A stretch of DNA of 64,000 nucleotides from assembly GCA_963849005.1 (NCBI GenBank), contig CAWKGC010000019.1, positions 496,001 to 560,000 of the forward strand, in the 5' to 3' direction. Origin of the DNA: CAWKGC01 sp963849005. GTDB lineage: Bacteria > Pseudomonadota > Gammaproteobacteria > Burkholderiales > Usitatibacteraceae. The notes beneath the pieces were generated by a model. It did no database searches, was not told the DNA's origin, and saw only the letters and a program-made list of their open reading frames with translations. Below, in pieces: positions 26,330 through 36,143 of this stretch. Every line of letters starts with the position of its first letter. The stretch's first letter is position 1. The translations under genes were made by a program, and so were the position numbers.

Positions 26330-27840
26330 TGGAACTCCTGAACAACCTCGCACTCGGCTTCGGCGTCGCGCTGTCGCTGCAGCAACATCTTCTACTGCTT
26401 CATCGGCGTGCTGCTCGGCACGCTGATCGGCGTGCTGCCCGGGATCGGTCCGATCGCGACCATCGCCATGCTGCTGCCGGCGACCTTCCACCTGCCGCCG
26501 GTGTCCGCGCTGATCATGCTGGCAGGCATCTACTACGGCGCGCAGTACGGCGGCTCGACCACGGCGATCCTGGTCAACCTGCCCGGGCGAGGTGTCCTCG
26601 GTGGTGACCTGCCTGGACGGCTACCAGATGGCGCGGCAGGGGCATGCCGGCAAGGCGCTCGGCATCGCCGCGCTCGGCATCGTTCTTCGCCGGCACGCGT
26701 GGCGACCGTCCTGGTTGCGGCGTTCGCCCCGCCGCTCGCGGAGGTGGCCCTCAAGTTCGGCCCAGCCGACTACTTCTCGCTCATGACCTTGGGCTTGATC
26801 GCGGCCGTGGTACTCGCCCACGGCTCGCTCATCAAGGCGATGGCGATGATCGTGCTCGGCCTGCTGCTGGGCCTGATCGGCACCGACGTGAATTCCGGCG
26901 TCGCGCGCTTCTCCTTCGGCATGCCGGAACTGATCGACGGCGTCGGCATCGGCGCAGTCGCCATGGGCATGTTCGGCTTCTCCGAGATCATCAAGAACCT
27001 GGAAGCACAGGCGAAAAGCGCGAAGTCTTCACCAAGCGAGTATCCGGGCTGTTGCCGAACTGGTCGGACATCAAGCAGGCCTTCCCGGCCGTGTTGCGCG
27101 GCACGACGCTGGGCTCGGCGCTCGGCATCCTGCCCGGCGGCGGGCCGGTGCTGGGTGCTTTCTCGGCCTACACGCTGGAGAAGAAGCTCGCCAAGGATCC
27201 CTCGCGATTCGGCAAGGGCGCGATCGAAGGCGTGGCGGCACCGGAGGCGGCCAACAACGCCGCGGCGCAGACCTCCTTCATCCCGCTGCTCACGCTCGGC
27301 ATCCCGCCCAACCCGGTGATGGCGCTGATGGTCGGCGCCATGATCATCCACGGCATCCAGCCGGGGCCGCAGATCATGACCGCGAACCCGCAGCTGTTCT
27401 GGGGCATGGTCGCCAGCATGTGGGTGGGCAACCTGCTGCTGGTGGTCCTGAACCTGCCGCTGATCGGCATGTGGGTGAAGCTGCTGACGGTGCCCTACCG
27501 CTTCCTGTATCCCGGCGATCCTGATCTTCTGCTGCATCGGCGTGTATCTCGATCAGCAACGCGCCGATGGACGTGCTGCTCGCTGCCACGTTCGGCTTCA
27601 TCGGCTACGTCTTCATCAAGCTCGAGCTGCGAACCGGCGCCGCTGCTGCTGGGCTTCGTCCTCGGGCCGATGATGGAGGAAAACCTGCGCCGCGCGATGC
27701 TGCTCTCGCGCGGCGACCCGATGGTATTCGTGCAGCGCCCGATCAGCCTGGGACTGCTGATCGTGGCCGTGCTCCTGCTGGTGATCGTGCTCGCGCCGAA
27801 CATCCGCAAGAAGCGCGAGGAAGCCTTCCAGGAAGAGTGA
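26326..27840 (+). CDS. tctA: TctA, large permease subunit of a tripartite tricarboxylate transporter (several frameshifts)
   Basis: Begins MMELLNNLALGFGVALS in an ATGA overlap with tctB. After an indel near 26385 it continues GVLLGTLIGVLPGIGPIATIAMLLPATF and GIYYGAQYGGSTTAILVNLPGE, the TctA signature loop. Further indels lie near 26590, 26690, 27013, 27525-27550 and 27640. Long intact stretches include SALGILPGGGPVLGAFSAYTLEKK, PEAANNAAAQTSFIPLLTLGIPPNPVMALMVGAM and LGFVLGPMMEENLRRAMLLSRGD. About twelve membrane segments form the channel that takes up the TctC-bound carboxylate with a cation gradient. Stop at 27840, two bases from the convergent HAD gene. Confidence 0.82.
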
Positions 27841-27841
27841 T

Positions 27842-28532
27842 TCAGGCGGCCGCGCCGGCGATGCCGAGCGCGGCCTCCACTTCCGAAAGGTCGCGCACGG
27901 TCGCGTCGGGCGGGAAGCCCAGGCCGTCCACAGGAGCGCCTCCGCGGTTCACCCAGATGGTGCGCATGCCGAAGCTCTTCGCGCCCTGCGCGTCCCAACC
28001 GTTCGAGGAGACGAAACCGATCTGCTCCTTCGGCACGCCCAGCGCGTCCACTGCGAGCTGGTAGACACTTGGATGCGGCTTGAATATGCCGGCGGGATCC
28101 ACCGAAAGCCATGCCGAAAGCCGCTTCTCGAGGCCATTGTGGCGCACCACTGCATCGAGCATGTCCAGGTGCCCGTTGGAGAGAATGGCGAGCTTGCGCG
28201 TCGCCGCCGAGTTGCGCAAGGGCGGCGTGCACTTCGGGAAACACGGCGAGCCTGCGGTACTCCTCCATCAACGATTGCTTCGCCGCTTCGTCCGCGGCGA
28301 GGCCAAGCGATGCGCAGGCGAAGTCGAGGCTGGCGCGCGTGACGTGGTCGAAATGCTCGTAGCGGCCCATGAGGCTGCGCAGCCACGTGTACTCGAGCTG
28401 TTTCACGCGCCAGGCCTGCGATAGTTGCGCGCCTTTTCCCGGGAACAGCGATTCGGCAAGCTGCGTCACCGAGTGCACGTCGAATAGCGTGCCGTAGGCG
28501 TCGAAGACCAGTGCGGAAATGCGGTTTTCCAT
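27842..28532 (-). CDS. HAD-family (S)-2-haloacid dehalogenase type II (one frameshift)
   Basis: ATG 28532: MENRISALVFDAYGTLFDVHSV carries the catalytic nucleophile Asp in FDAYGTLFD. The cap region QAWRVKQLEYTWLRSLMGRYEHF is typical of type II haloacid dehalogenases. Near 28218 the frame shifts and coding continues ATRKLAILSNGHLDMLDAVVRHNGL (motif II, LSNG), then KPHPSVYQLAVDALG and FVSSNGWDAQGAKSFGMRTIWVNR (motifs III and IV). It would hydrolyse 2-haloalkanoic acids; related phosphatase activity is possible. It converges with tctA and is divergent from the orphan TctC. Confidence 0.82.
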
Positions 28533-28635
28533 GGCGGAATCTCCGTTGGCGCTGCGGGCCGCCGCCATTGCTCGCGGGCGGCGCGGCGCGAGTGCTAACA
28601 TTACTTCAGTTTTCCCCTGCGAGGAGTCCCCGAGG

Positions 28636-29596
28636 ATGATGTCGAAGGCAATCGCCGCGCTGTTGCTCGTGGCCGCGGCGAACGGCGCATCGGCGCAGGC
28701 CTGGCCGAACAAGCCCGTGAAGCTGGTCGTGCCGTTTCCCGCCGGGGGCCCGACCGACGTGCTGTCGCGCGCCATGGCGGACAAGCTCGGCATCGCGCTG
28801 GGCCAGCCGGTGGTGATCGAGAACAAGCCCGGCGCGGGTGGCGCGATCGGGGCGGACTTCGTCGCCAAGAGCGCGCCCGACGGCTACACGTTGGTGATGG
28901 CCACGACCAGCACGCATTCGATCGGCCCCTACCTCGCGAAGCTGCCCTACGACCCGCAGAAGGACTTCACGCCCATCGTCTGGGTGGGCAACGCCACCAA
29001 CATCCTCGTGGTGCCGCCCAGCCTCGGCGTGAATTCGGTGCAGGAACTCATCGTTCTGGCGAAGAAGGACCCGGGCAAGCTCAATTACGCCACCAGCGGC
29101 GTGGGCACCGTGGTGCACCTGACCAGCGAGCATTTCGCCAACATGGCCGGCGTGAAGTTCACCCATGTGCCGTACAAAGGGGTGCAGCTGTCGATACCCG
29201 ACCTGCTTTCGGGGCAGGTGTCGATGCTGTTCGACAACATCATGACCGCGCAGTCGCACATCAAGAGCGGCAAGCTGAAGGCGCTCGGCGATTTCGTCGT
29301 TGCAACGCTCGCCGCTGGTGCCCGACGTGCCGACCATCGCCGAGTCCGGCCTGCCGGGCTTCGAAAGCGTCACCTGGTTCGGCGTGTTCGGGCCTGCAGG
29401 AACGCCGAAGGCCGTGGTCGAGCGCATGAACATGGAAGTGAACAAGGTGCTTGCCGACCCTGCCATCCGCGAGCGCTTCGCGCAACTCGGCTTCGAGCCT
29501 GCGGGCGGCACGCCGGGCGAGTTCGCCGCCGTCGTGCAGCGCGATGCGGCCAAGTGGTCCAGGGTCATCAGGGACGCCAACGTTCGCGCAGAATGA
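28636..29596 (+). CDS. second TctC-type solute-binding protein, orphan (one frameshift)
   Basis: ATG 28636 after GAGG; Sec signal MMSKAIAALLLVAAANGASA. The mature start WPNKPVKLVVPFPAGGPTDVLSRAMADKLG is the Bug-family signature; GYTLVMATTSTHSIGPYLAKLPYDPQKDFTPI is the ligand-loop region. Near 29287 an extra G shifts coding, which resumes LQRSPLVPDVPTIAESGLPGFESVTWFG and ends RDANVRAE at 29596. There are no TctA/TctB genes with it; Burkholderiales commonly carry many such orphans. A palindromic repeat and a gamma-glutamyltransferase gene follow, so a gamma-glutamyl compound as ligand is a thin possibility. Confidence 0.82.
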
Positions 29597-29611
29597 ACAA
29601 AGGCAATTTGA

Positions 29612-29743
29612 AACCGCCGATGAACGCCGATGAACGCCGATAAAACCTTGACGGTGGGTGGCTGCGTTGACCACTGTGCCCACGGTACCGAACGTATTCC
29701 TGGTTCTGCTTTTATCGGCGTTCATCGGCGTCCATCGGCGGTT
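29612..29743. repeat. palindromic intergenic element B (second copy of element A arms)
   Basis: Left arm 29612-29645 is identical over 34 bp to the left arm at 11929-11962. The right arm 29710-29743 differs by one base (GTCCATC for GTTCATC). The 64-nt loop has no similarity to that of element A. Both copies share flanking CAAA-GCAATT-like sequence on the left. It begins 15 bp after the orphan TctC stop and ends 42 bp before the second gamma-glutamyltransferase. Confidence 0.85.
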
Positions 29744-29785
29744 AATTCTGCTTTTGCCTCTTCACAAAAGTCCGAGGAATAGAAA

Positions 29786-31387
29786 TTGTTCAACTGGGAC
29801 TTTCCGTACACGTCGCAACGCATGCCGGTGCTGGCGAAGAATGTGGTGGCGACCTCGCAGCCGCTCGCCGCGCAGGCCGGCCTGTCGATGCTCGCCAAGG
29901 GCGGCAACGCGGTGGATGCTGCGCTCGCCGCGGCGATCACGCTGACCGTCGTGGAGCCGACGTCCAACGGCATCGGCTCGGACGCCTTCGCCATCCTCTG
30001 GGACGGCAAGCAGCTTGCCGGCCTGAACGCCTCGGGGCGCTCGCCCGCGGCGTGGACGCCGGAGCGTTTCGCGGGGCAGAGCGCGATGCCGGTGCTGCGG
30101 CTGGGATTCGGTCACGGTGCCGGGCTGCGTGTCGGCGTGGGTCGAGCTTTCGCAAGCGCTACGGCAAGCTGCCGTTCGCGCAGCTCTTCGAGGCCGCGAT
30201 CCGCTACGCGCGCGACGGCTTCATGGTCTCGCCGATCACGGCCATGAGCTGGGCGCGGCAGGCGCCGAACTTCAAGGGCTGCCCGGAATTCGCTGGAGCC
30301 TTCCTGCCCGGCGGACCGCGCGCCGCGCGACCGGCGAGCGCTTCAACTGCCCGCACCAGGCCGAGACGCTGGAGAAGATCGCCTCGACGCAGCGGCGAGA
30401 GCTTCTACCGCGGCGACGCTCGCCGAGAGGATCGCGCATGTCGGCGCAGGCCGATGACGGCGCGCATACCGTGGAAGACCTCGCGGCGCACCGCTGCGAC
30501 TGGGTGGAGCCGATCTCGCACGACTACCGCGGCTACCGGCTGCACGAGATCCCGCCCAACGGGCAGGGCATCGTCGCGCTGATGGCGCTGGGGATCCTGC
30601 GCCACTTCGACGTGGCGTCGATGCCGGTCGGACTGGCGCCGACAGCGTCCACCTGCAGATCGAGGCGATGAAGCTGGCCTTCGCCGACGTCTACTCGCCT
30701 ACGTGGCGGACCCGGCGACGATGCAGCTCACGACCGCGCAGCTGCTCGACAAGGACTACCTAGCAGCGCGCGCGAAGCTGATCGACATGAAGCGCGCGCA
30801 GGACCACAAGGCGGGCATCCCGCAAGGACGGCGGCACCGTCTACCTCACGGCCGCGGACGACGAACGGGATGATGGTGTCCATGATCCAGTCGAACTACA
30901 TGGGCTTCGGTTCCGGCGTGGTGGTCCCGGGCACCGGCATCTCGCTGCAGAACCGCGGCGCCGGGTTTCTCGCTCGAGCAGGGCCACCCGAACCAGGTCG
31001 GCCCGCGCAAGCGCCCGTTCCAGACGATCATCCCGGGCTTCCTCACCAAGGACGGCAAGCCGGTCATGAGCTTCGGCGTGATGGGCGGCACGATGCAGCC
31101 GCAGGGCCACGCGCAGATGGTGGTGCGCATCGTGGACTACCGGCAGAACCCGCAGTCGTGCTCCGACGGCCCGCGCTGGGTCGTGAATGCGGACTTCAGC
31201 GTGAGCTTCGAGGAAGCGCGCTTTCCCGCGGGCGTGATCGACGAACTGCGCAAGCGCGGGCCAGCGCGTCGTCAGCCCAGAGGTGCCGATGTTCGGCTTC
31301 GGCGGCGCGCAGTTGATCTACAAGCTCGACGACGGCTACTGCGCCGGGTCGGACCATCGCAAGGACGGCGGCGCGGTCGGCTTCTGA
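29786..31387 (+). CDS. gamma-glutamyltransferase-like protein (second copy, many indels)
   Basis: TTG 29786 (MFNWDFPYTSQRMPVLAKNVVATSQPL) has GAGG 9 bp upstream and no signal peptide, unlike the first copy. GLSMLAKGGNAVDAALAAAITLTVVEP and GSDAFAILWDGKQLAGLNASG are family motifs. At least six indels fall between 30100 and 30850, and another near 31262. Recoverable segments: YGKLPFAQLFEAAIRYARDGF, NGQGIVALMALGILRHFD, the processing region GGTVYLTAADD, MMVSMIQSNYMGFGSGVVVPGTGISLQNRG, RPFQTIIPGFLTKDGKPVMSFGVMGGTMQPQGH and MFGFGGAQLIYKLDDGYCAGSDHRKDGGAVGF. This is the subfamily often named YwrD-like; substrate unknown. Confidence 0.78.
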
Positions 31388-31416
31388 CGGCGCTTGCCCG
31401 TCACCAGGCACGCAGG

Positions 31417-32337
31417 CTATCCCACTCCGGCGCCTTCGTCCGGCGCCCTTTCCGCGGGCCGCCGTGGCAATCCCGCGGGCTGCCAATTGGCCGTGGCGGC
31501 GGCGAGCAGCGCCGCCGGGCTTGCGGCATCCGGCCGCACCGGCGGCTGCCCGAGGAAGGCGAGAGCGCGCCGCAACTCGGCGACAGCCTCGGCCGGATCC
31601 ACGGCCGGCGCCAGCGTCTGCTTGGAGAGTTTCTGGCCGGCCGCATTGATCGCCGACCGGCAGGTGAAGGTAGCGCGGCGTGGGCAGGTCGAGTTGCCGC
31701 TGCAACCAGACCTGCCGCGGCGTCGATAGCAGCAGGTCGGCGCCGCGCACCACATCCGTGACGCCTTGTTCCGCATCGTCCACGACCACCGCGAGCTGGT
31801 AGGCGACCAGGCCATCCTTGCGCTTCAGGACGAAGTCGCCGATATCGGTGGCGAGCCGCTGCGCGATGCGGCCCTGCAGGCGGTCTTCGAAGGCGATCTC
31901 GTCCATGCCGCGTGCGAATCCGCACCGCCGCGGGCGTGGATCCGGGGATCGCAAGATCGCGGCAGGTGCCGGGATACACGGGGCCTTCGATGCCCTGCAA
32001 TGCGGAGTCCGCGATCTCCCGGCGCGAGCATCGGCACCGATACGTCATGCCCTTCGCGCGCAGGCGGGCGAGGGCGCTTTCATACCGCGCGGTGCTCCCG
32101 CTCTGGAACAGCACCCCGCCGTCCCATTCGAAGCCGAAGGCCTCGAGCGTGCGCAGGATATCGTCGGCCACTGCGCGGCTCGAGCGCGGGCATCGAGGTC
32201 CTCGATGCGCACCAGCCATTCGCCCGCCGGCGGCGCGGGCATCGAGATAGCTGCCCAGCGCGGCGACCAGCGAACCGAAGTGCAGCGGGCCCGTGGGTGA
32301 CGGGGCGAAGCGTCCCGATGTAGCGCGGCCCGGCCAT
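31417..32337 (-). CDS. gluQ: glutamyl-Q tRNA(Asp) synthetase (many indels)
   Basis: ATG 32337 directly abuts the LysR stop. Fragments in three frames rebuild the protein: RFAPSPTGPLHFGSLVAALGSYLDA (the HxGH-type motif), EWLVRIEDLDA, LEAFGFEWDGGVLFQSGSTARYESALARLRAKGMTYRCRCSRREI, VYPGTCR, DFVLKRKDGLVAYQLAVVVDDAEQGVTDVVRGADLL and KLSKQTLAP (the KMSKS-like loop). The C-terminal anticodon-binding part of GluRS is absent, as in GluQ-RS, which attaches glutamate to queuosine in tRNA(Asp). The end is assigned at 31417; a downstream stop at 31401 in another frame is the alternative. The genome also holds a YhhQ-like transporter at 54.9 kb. Confidence 0.78.
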
Positions 32338-33242
32338 TCAGCCGCCGAACAGGCGCTCGACCAGCGCGAAGTCGTCGAGCCGGTGGACAAACCATTTCAG
32401 CGCCTTGCCGGCACGTTCCGGGCGCCATGCCGCCATCAACTCCCCGCCGGGCTTGTGCGCCTCGACCTCGAGCCCGACCAGCCTTCCGGCTGCGATCTCC
32501 GGCTGCGCAAGGTGGTTGGGCAGGTAGCCCACGCCGAGGCCCGCGACGTGCGCGGCGACCTTGGCGTCGAAGTCGGGCACGGTGAGCACGTCCTGCCCCG
32601 ACAAGCAGGCCGGAAGTGCGCGGCGGCAGGTTGCGCGAGGTGTCGCCGACGGAGACGGCGCGGTGCCGCAGGATCGTGCTCGAGGCGATCGGCGTCCGTT
32701 CGAGGGCGATCGGGTGGCCGGGAGCGGCGACGAACGTGAACTCGACCCGGCCGATGACCTTGGTCGCGAAGCCGCCGGAGGGCGCCGCCCCGGACGCGCC
32801 GATCGCCAGGTCGACGCGATTCGAGGCGAGCGCGTCCCAGTTGCCGCCCAGCACTTCGCTGCGAAAAGCGCAGGCGGGTGCCCGAGGCCTGCGCGTAGAA
32901 CTCCTTCACCACGTCGGAGAAGCAGTTGAAGTCGAAAAGGGTGTCCAGCGATATGCGGAACTCGGCCTCCCATCCCCTGGCGACCTGCTTTACGCGGCGT
33001 TCGAGGTCGACTGCGGATTGCAGGAGCCTGCGCCCTTCGTCGAGCAGCTCCCGGCCGGCTTCGGTGAGCTTGGCCCGGTGGCCCCGGCGGTCGAACAGGA
33101 GGACGTCCAGGCCGTGCTCGAGTTGCTGGATGGAGTAAGTGATCGCTGACGGTGCACGGCCTAGTTCTTCGGCCGCGCCGGCAAAGGAGCCTCGCCGGTC
33201 GATGGCGTCGAGCACCTGCAGCGATTCAAGGGACAGCGGCAT
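32338..33242 (-). CDS. LysR family transcriptional regulator (two frameshifts)
   Basis: ATG 33242: MPLSLESLQVLDAIDRRGSFAGAAEELGRAPSAITYSIQQLEHGLDVLLFDRRG is the winged helix-turn-helix domain. The effector domain begins FRISLDTLFDFNCFSDVVKEFYAQ; near 32866 coding moves frame to LGGNWDALASNRVDLAIGASG, and near 32625 moves again to GQDVLTVPDFDAKVAAHVAGLGVGYLP. It ends LDDFALVERLFGG. It lies divergent from the pirin pair, so control of those genes by this regulator is the usual expectation for the family. The effector is unknown. Confidence 0.82.
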
Positions 33243-33347
33243 GTTCCATAAATTCGAACAAGATGGACAGTATTGTGGCCTTGTTTCAGGGGATGGGCAA
33301 GATCAATATGCTGTTCATTAACGACGTTATTTAATTCAAAGGAATCG
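33243..33347. promoter_or_regulatory. divergent LysR/pirin intergenic region
   Basis: This 105-bp gap is the most AT-rich stretch nearby. It contains TTCGAA at 33253-33258 close to the LysR start, and ATTAACGACGTTATTTAATT (from about 33319) just before the pirin ribosome site AAAGG. A LysR-type T-N11-A site is likely here, but I cannot single one out with confidence. Both promoters must lie in it. Confidence 0.4.
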
Positions 33348-34049
33348 ATGATGATTGGCATCAGAAAGTCAAACGAACGCGGATATCGCCGACCACGGGT
33401 GGCTGAAGTCGTTCCACACGTTTTCCTTTGCCGACTACCACGACCCGGAACACATGGGCTTCGGGCCGCTGCGGGTGATCAACGAGGACCGCGTCCAGCC
33501 CGGCGCCGGTTTCGGCACCCATGGCCACCGGGACATGGAGATCATCAGCTACGTGCTCGAGGGCGCGCTCGAGCACAAGGACTCAATGGGCAACGGCTCC
33601 GTGATCCGCCCGGCGACGTGCAGCGCATGAGCGCCGGCACCGGCGTGCTGCACAGCGAGTACAACCCCTCGGACAAGGAGGCCGTGCATTTCCTGCAGAT
33701 CTGGATCGAGCCGAACGAGCGCGGGATCGCGCCGGGCTACGAGGAGAAGCATTTCGACTCCGCGTCCAAGCGCGGGCAGCTCAAGCTGATCGCCTCGCCC
33801 GACGGCCGGGACGGCTCGGTGCGCATCCACCAGGACGCGATGCTCTATGCGGCATTGCTCGACGGCGCCGAAGTCGTGCGCCACAGCCTTGCCGCAGGCC
33901 GCAAGGCGTGGGTGCACGTGGCGCGCGGCGAGGTCACGGTAAACGGCCAGCCGCTGGCGGCGGGCGACGCGCTCAAGGCGAGCGGCGAGCGCGAGATCGT
34001 GCTCGAACACGGCCGCGGCGCCGAAGTGCTGCTGTTCGACCTCAACTGA
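33348..34049 (+). CDS. pirin family protein (two frameshifts)
   Basis: ATG 33348 (or 33351) after AAAGG: MMIGIRKSNERG. An extra base near 33383 precedes ADHGWLKSFHTFSFADYHDPEHMGFGPLRVINEDRV, and a second shift near 33617 restores RMSAGTGVLHSEYNPSDKEAVHFLQIWI. The bicupin metal ligands HGHRDMEIISYVLEGALEHKDS (His-x-His and Glu) are present. YhhW-type pirins have quercetinase activity in E. coli; oxidative or electrophile stress is the usual context. It is divergent from a LysR gene and followed 15 bp later by a second pirin. Confidence 0.85.
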   Translation: MMIGIRKSNERGYRRPRVAEVVPHVFLCRLPRPGTHGLRAAAGDQRGPRPARRRFRHPWPPGHGDHQLRARGRARAQGLNGQRLRDPPGDVQRMSAGTGVLHSEYNPSDKEAVHFLQIWIEPNERGIAPGYEEKHFDSASKRGQLKLIASPDGRDGSVRIHQDAMLYAALLDGAEVVRHSLAAGRKAWVHVARGEVTVNGQPLAAGDALKASGEREIVLEHGRGAEVLLFDLN

Positions 34050-34064
34050 GAAGGCAAAGCCGAC

Positions 34065-34920
34065 ATGAAGCCACGCAAGGCAGTACGCGTAATCGATTCC
34101 GAAATGGCGCAGGTCGCGAACTTCAGCGTGCGGCGCGCGCTGCCGGACGCGGGCGTGCGCTCGCTGGGACCCTGGGTGTTCCTCGACCACTTCGGCCCCT
34201 TCGACATCGACCCGTCCGACCGCGGCGTGCCGCCGCATCCGCACGCCGGCATCGAGACGGTCACCTACCTGCTGTCGGGAACCATGCACCACCGCGATTC
34301 CGCCGGGCACCAAGGCAAGGTCGGCAAGGGCGGCGCGCAATGGATGACCTCCGGGCGCGGCATCGTCCACGCCGAGCGGCCGATGGTCGGCGAGGGCGCG
34401 GCGAAGATGCACGGCATCCAGCTCTGGACCTCGTTGCCGCGCGCCCTCAAGGACAGCGCGCCCGATTACCAGCAGATCGACGCCTCGGCAGTCGCCGAGC
34501 GCGAACGCGAAGGCGAGCGCCTGCGCGTCGTGGCGGGAGAACTCGCCGGCCTCACGGGCCCGGCGCGCACCCGCATGCCGACGCTGCTCGCCCACCTCAC
34601 GCTCGCGCCCGGGATGCATCTTCGAAGCGGCGTGGCCGCAAGGATACGAGGCGGGCGTGTACGTGATCGAGGGCCATGCCCGCATCGACGGCGCCGCGGA
34701 TGGGGCGCGCACCGGGCAGCTCGCGGTGCTCGACGGCGAGGGCGATGCGGTGCGCGTGGAAAATGCCGGCGCCGGGAGGCTCGAGGTGCTGCTGCTCGGC
34801 GGAGCGCCTGCCGAAGGCCCGCTCGTGTTCCATGGCCCCTTCGTGATGAATTCCCTCGAGCAGGTCAGGGCGGCGGAGAAAGCCTACATGACCGGCGCAA
34901 TGGGCGCGCTCGCGCCATGA
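34065..34920 (+). CDS. second pirin family protein, YhaK-like (one frameshift)
   Basis: ATG 34065: MKPRKAVRVIDSEMAQVANFSVRRALPDAGVRSLGPWVFLDHFGPF. The cupin motif PPHPHAGIETVTYLLSGTMHHRDSAGH carries the metal-binding His residues; GAQWMTSGRGIVHAERP is the second pirin motif. An extra T near 34625 shifts coding to the C-terminal part GYEAGVYVIEGHARIDG, ending MTGAMGALAP at 34920. Enzymatic role unknown; probably works with the first pirin and the FMN reductase 28 bp downstream. Confidence 0.85.
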
Positions 34921-34948
34921 GTCCGGACAACCACCAGGAACGAACCAG

Positions 34949-35524
34949 ATGAGCAGGATATTGGCATTCGCCGGCAGCGCGCGGCGCGATTCGTTGAACA
35001 AGAAGCTGGCCCGTGCGGCGGCGGAAGCAGCGCGAAAAGCCGGCGCGGAAGCCACCTTCATCGACCTCGCGGACTATCCGTTGCCGCTCTACGACGGCGA
35101 TCTCGAGGCAAGCCAGGGAATGCCCGCCAACGCGATGCGGCTGCGCGAGTTGTTCCTCGCGCACGACGCGCTGCTGGTCGCCTCGCCGGAGAACAACGCT
35201 TCGGTGTCGTCCCTGCTGAAGAACACGCTCGACTGGCTTTCGCGCGACATCGGCGACGGCAAGGGCGCGAACGCGGGGACGGCGCCGTATGCCGGCAAGG
35301 CCGCGTTGCTGCTCTCGGCTTCTCCCGGCGGGTTCGGCGGCGTGCGCGGGCTGCCCCACCTTCGCCAGATCCTGGCGACGCTCGGCGTCACCGTGCTGGG
35401 CGCGCAAGTTTCGCTGCCGCGGGCGCACGAGGCCTTTGACGAACATGGCGCGCTGAAGGACGCGAGGGCGGTCGAGTCGGCGACGAGAAAACTGGCCGAG
35501 GCAAGCCGCAAGCTCGCCGCCTAG
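34949..35524 (+). CDS. NADPH-dependent FMN reductase
   Basis: 191 residues from ATG 34949. Flavodoxin-like fold with the FMN phosphate loop GSARRDSLNKKLARAAA near residue 9, then LPLYDGDLE, ASPENNASVSSLLKNTLDWLSR and LLSASPGGFGGVRGLPHLRQIL (the PGG-x-G motif binding the isoalloxazine). It reduces FMN or quinones with NADPH. Position after two pirins under a divergent LysR gene suggests a response to quinone or oxidative stress. Confidence 0.88.
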   Translation: MSRILAFAGSARRDSLNKKLARAAAEAARKAGAEATFIDLADYPLPLYDGDLEASQGMPANAMRLRELFLAHDALLVASPENNASVSSLLKNTLDWLSRDIGDGKGANAGTAPYAGKAALLLSASPGGFGGVRGLPHLRQILATLGVTVLGAQVSLPRAHEAFDEHGALKDARAVESATRKLAEASRKLAA

Positions 35525-35648
35525 CTTGCGCGCCGCGGCGCGTGGCAGCGCGATAGCAGCGGCCAATCGCGCGGATTGGAAGATTTCATTGGCGGGCCGC
35601 GCGGGCTTGGTCCAGAATTCTTACTCGATCTTGAAAGGGAAAGAGCAA

Positions 35649-36143
35649 ATGGCGAAGAAGACCGCTGCACAATCCGTGGTGAACATCGGCATCTCCGCGA
35701 AGGACCGCGAGAAGATTGCCGCGGGCCTGTCGCACCTGCTCGCCGACACCTATACGCTGTACCTCAAGACCCACAATTTCCACTGGAACGTCACGGGTCC
35801 GATGTTCCAGACGCTGCACCTGATGTTCGAGGCGCAGTACAACGAGCTGGCGCTTGCGGTGGACCTGATCGCGGAGCGCATCCGCGCGCTCGGGTTTCCC
35901 GCGCCGGGGACCTACAGGGATTACGCGCGGCTTGCCTCGATCAAGGAAACGGCCGGCGTGCCCGAGGCCCGCGAGATGATCCGCCTGCTGGTCGAAGGCC
36001 AGGAAGCCGTCGTGCGCACCGCGCGCGGCATCTTCCCGCTGGTGGACAAGGCCACCGACGAATCGAGCGCCGACCTGCTGACGCAGCGCATGCAGGTGCA
36101 TGAAAAGACGGCGTGGATGCTGCGCGCGCTACTGGAGAAATAG
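35649..36143 (+). CDS. dps: Dps-family DNA-protecting ferritin-like protein
   Basis: 164 residues from ATG 35649 with an upstream GAAAGGGA. Ferroxidase-site residues between subunits are visible: LKTHNFHWNVTGPMFQTLHLMFEAQYNELALAVDLIAERIRALG (His, Asp and Glu). It stores iron as ferric oxide using hydrogen peroxide and protects DNA in stationary phase. The stop is immediately followed by the thioredoxin ATG with no gap, so the two are cotranscribed. The N-terminal lysine-rich DNA-binding tail is short (MAKKTAAQ). Confidence 0.9.
   Translation: MAKKTAAQSVVNIGISAKDREKIAAGLSHLLADTYTLYLKTHNFHWNVTGPMFQTLHLMFEAQYNELALAVDLIAERIRALGFPAPGTYRDYARLASIKETAGVPEAREMIRLLVEGQEAVVRTARGIFPLVDKATDESSADLLTQRMQVHEKTAWMLRALLEK

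Noticed and set aside
25100..31400. Programmed frameshifting or recoding as an explanation for the many frame changes
   Set aside because: No slippery heptamers or shared stimulatory structures; indels are at unrelated sites, dense, and also hit essential housekeeping genes, so sequence error is simpler.
23625..31400. Decay of the TctCBA and gamma-glutamyltransferase region into pseudogenes
   Set aside because: Family-typical residues are preserved between indels, no nonsense substitutions or large deletions are visible, and the same indel pattern occurs in bamA and lpxB.
35525..35648. GC-rich hairpin after the FMN reductase as a terminator
   Set aside because: The stem GCGCGCCGCGGCGCG has no following T-run, so an intrinsic terminator is not supported.
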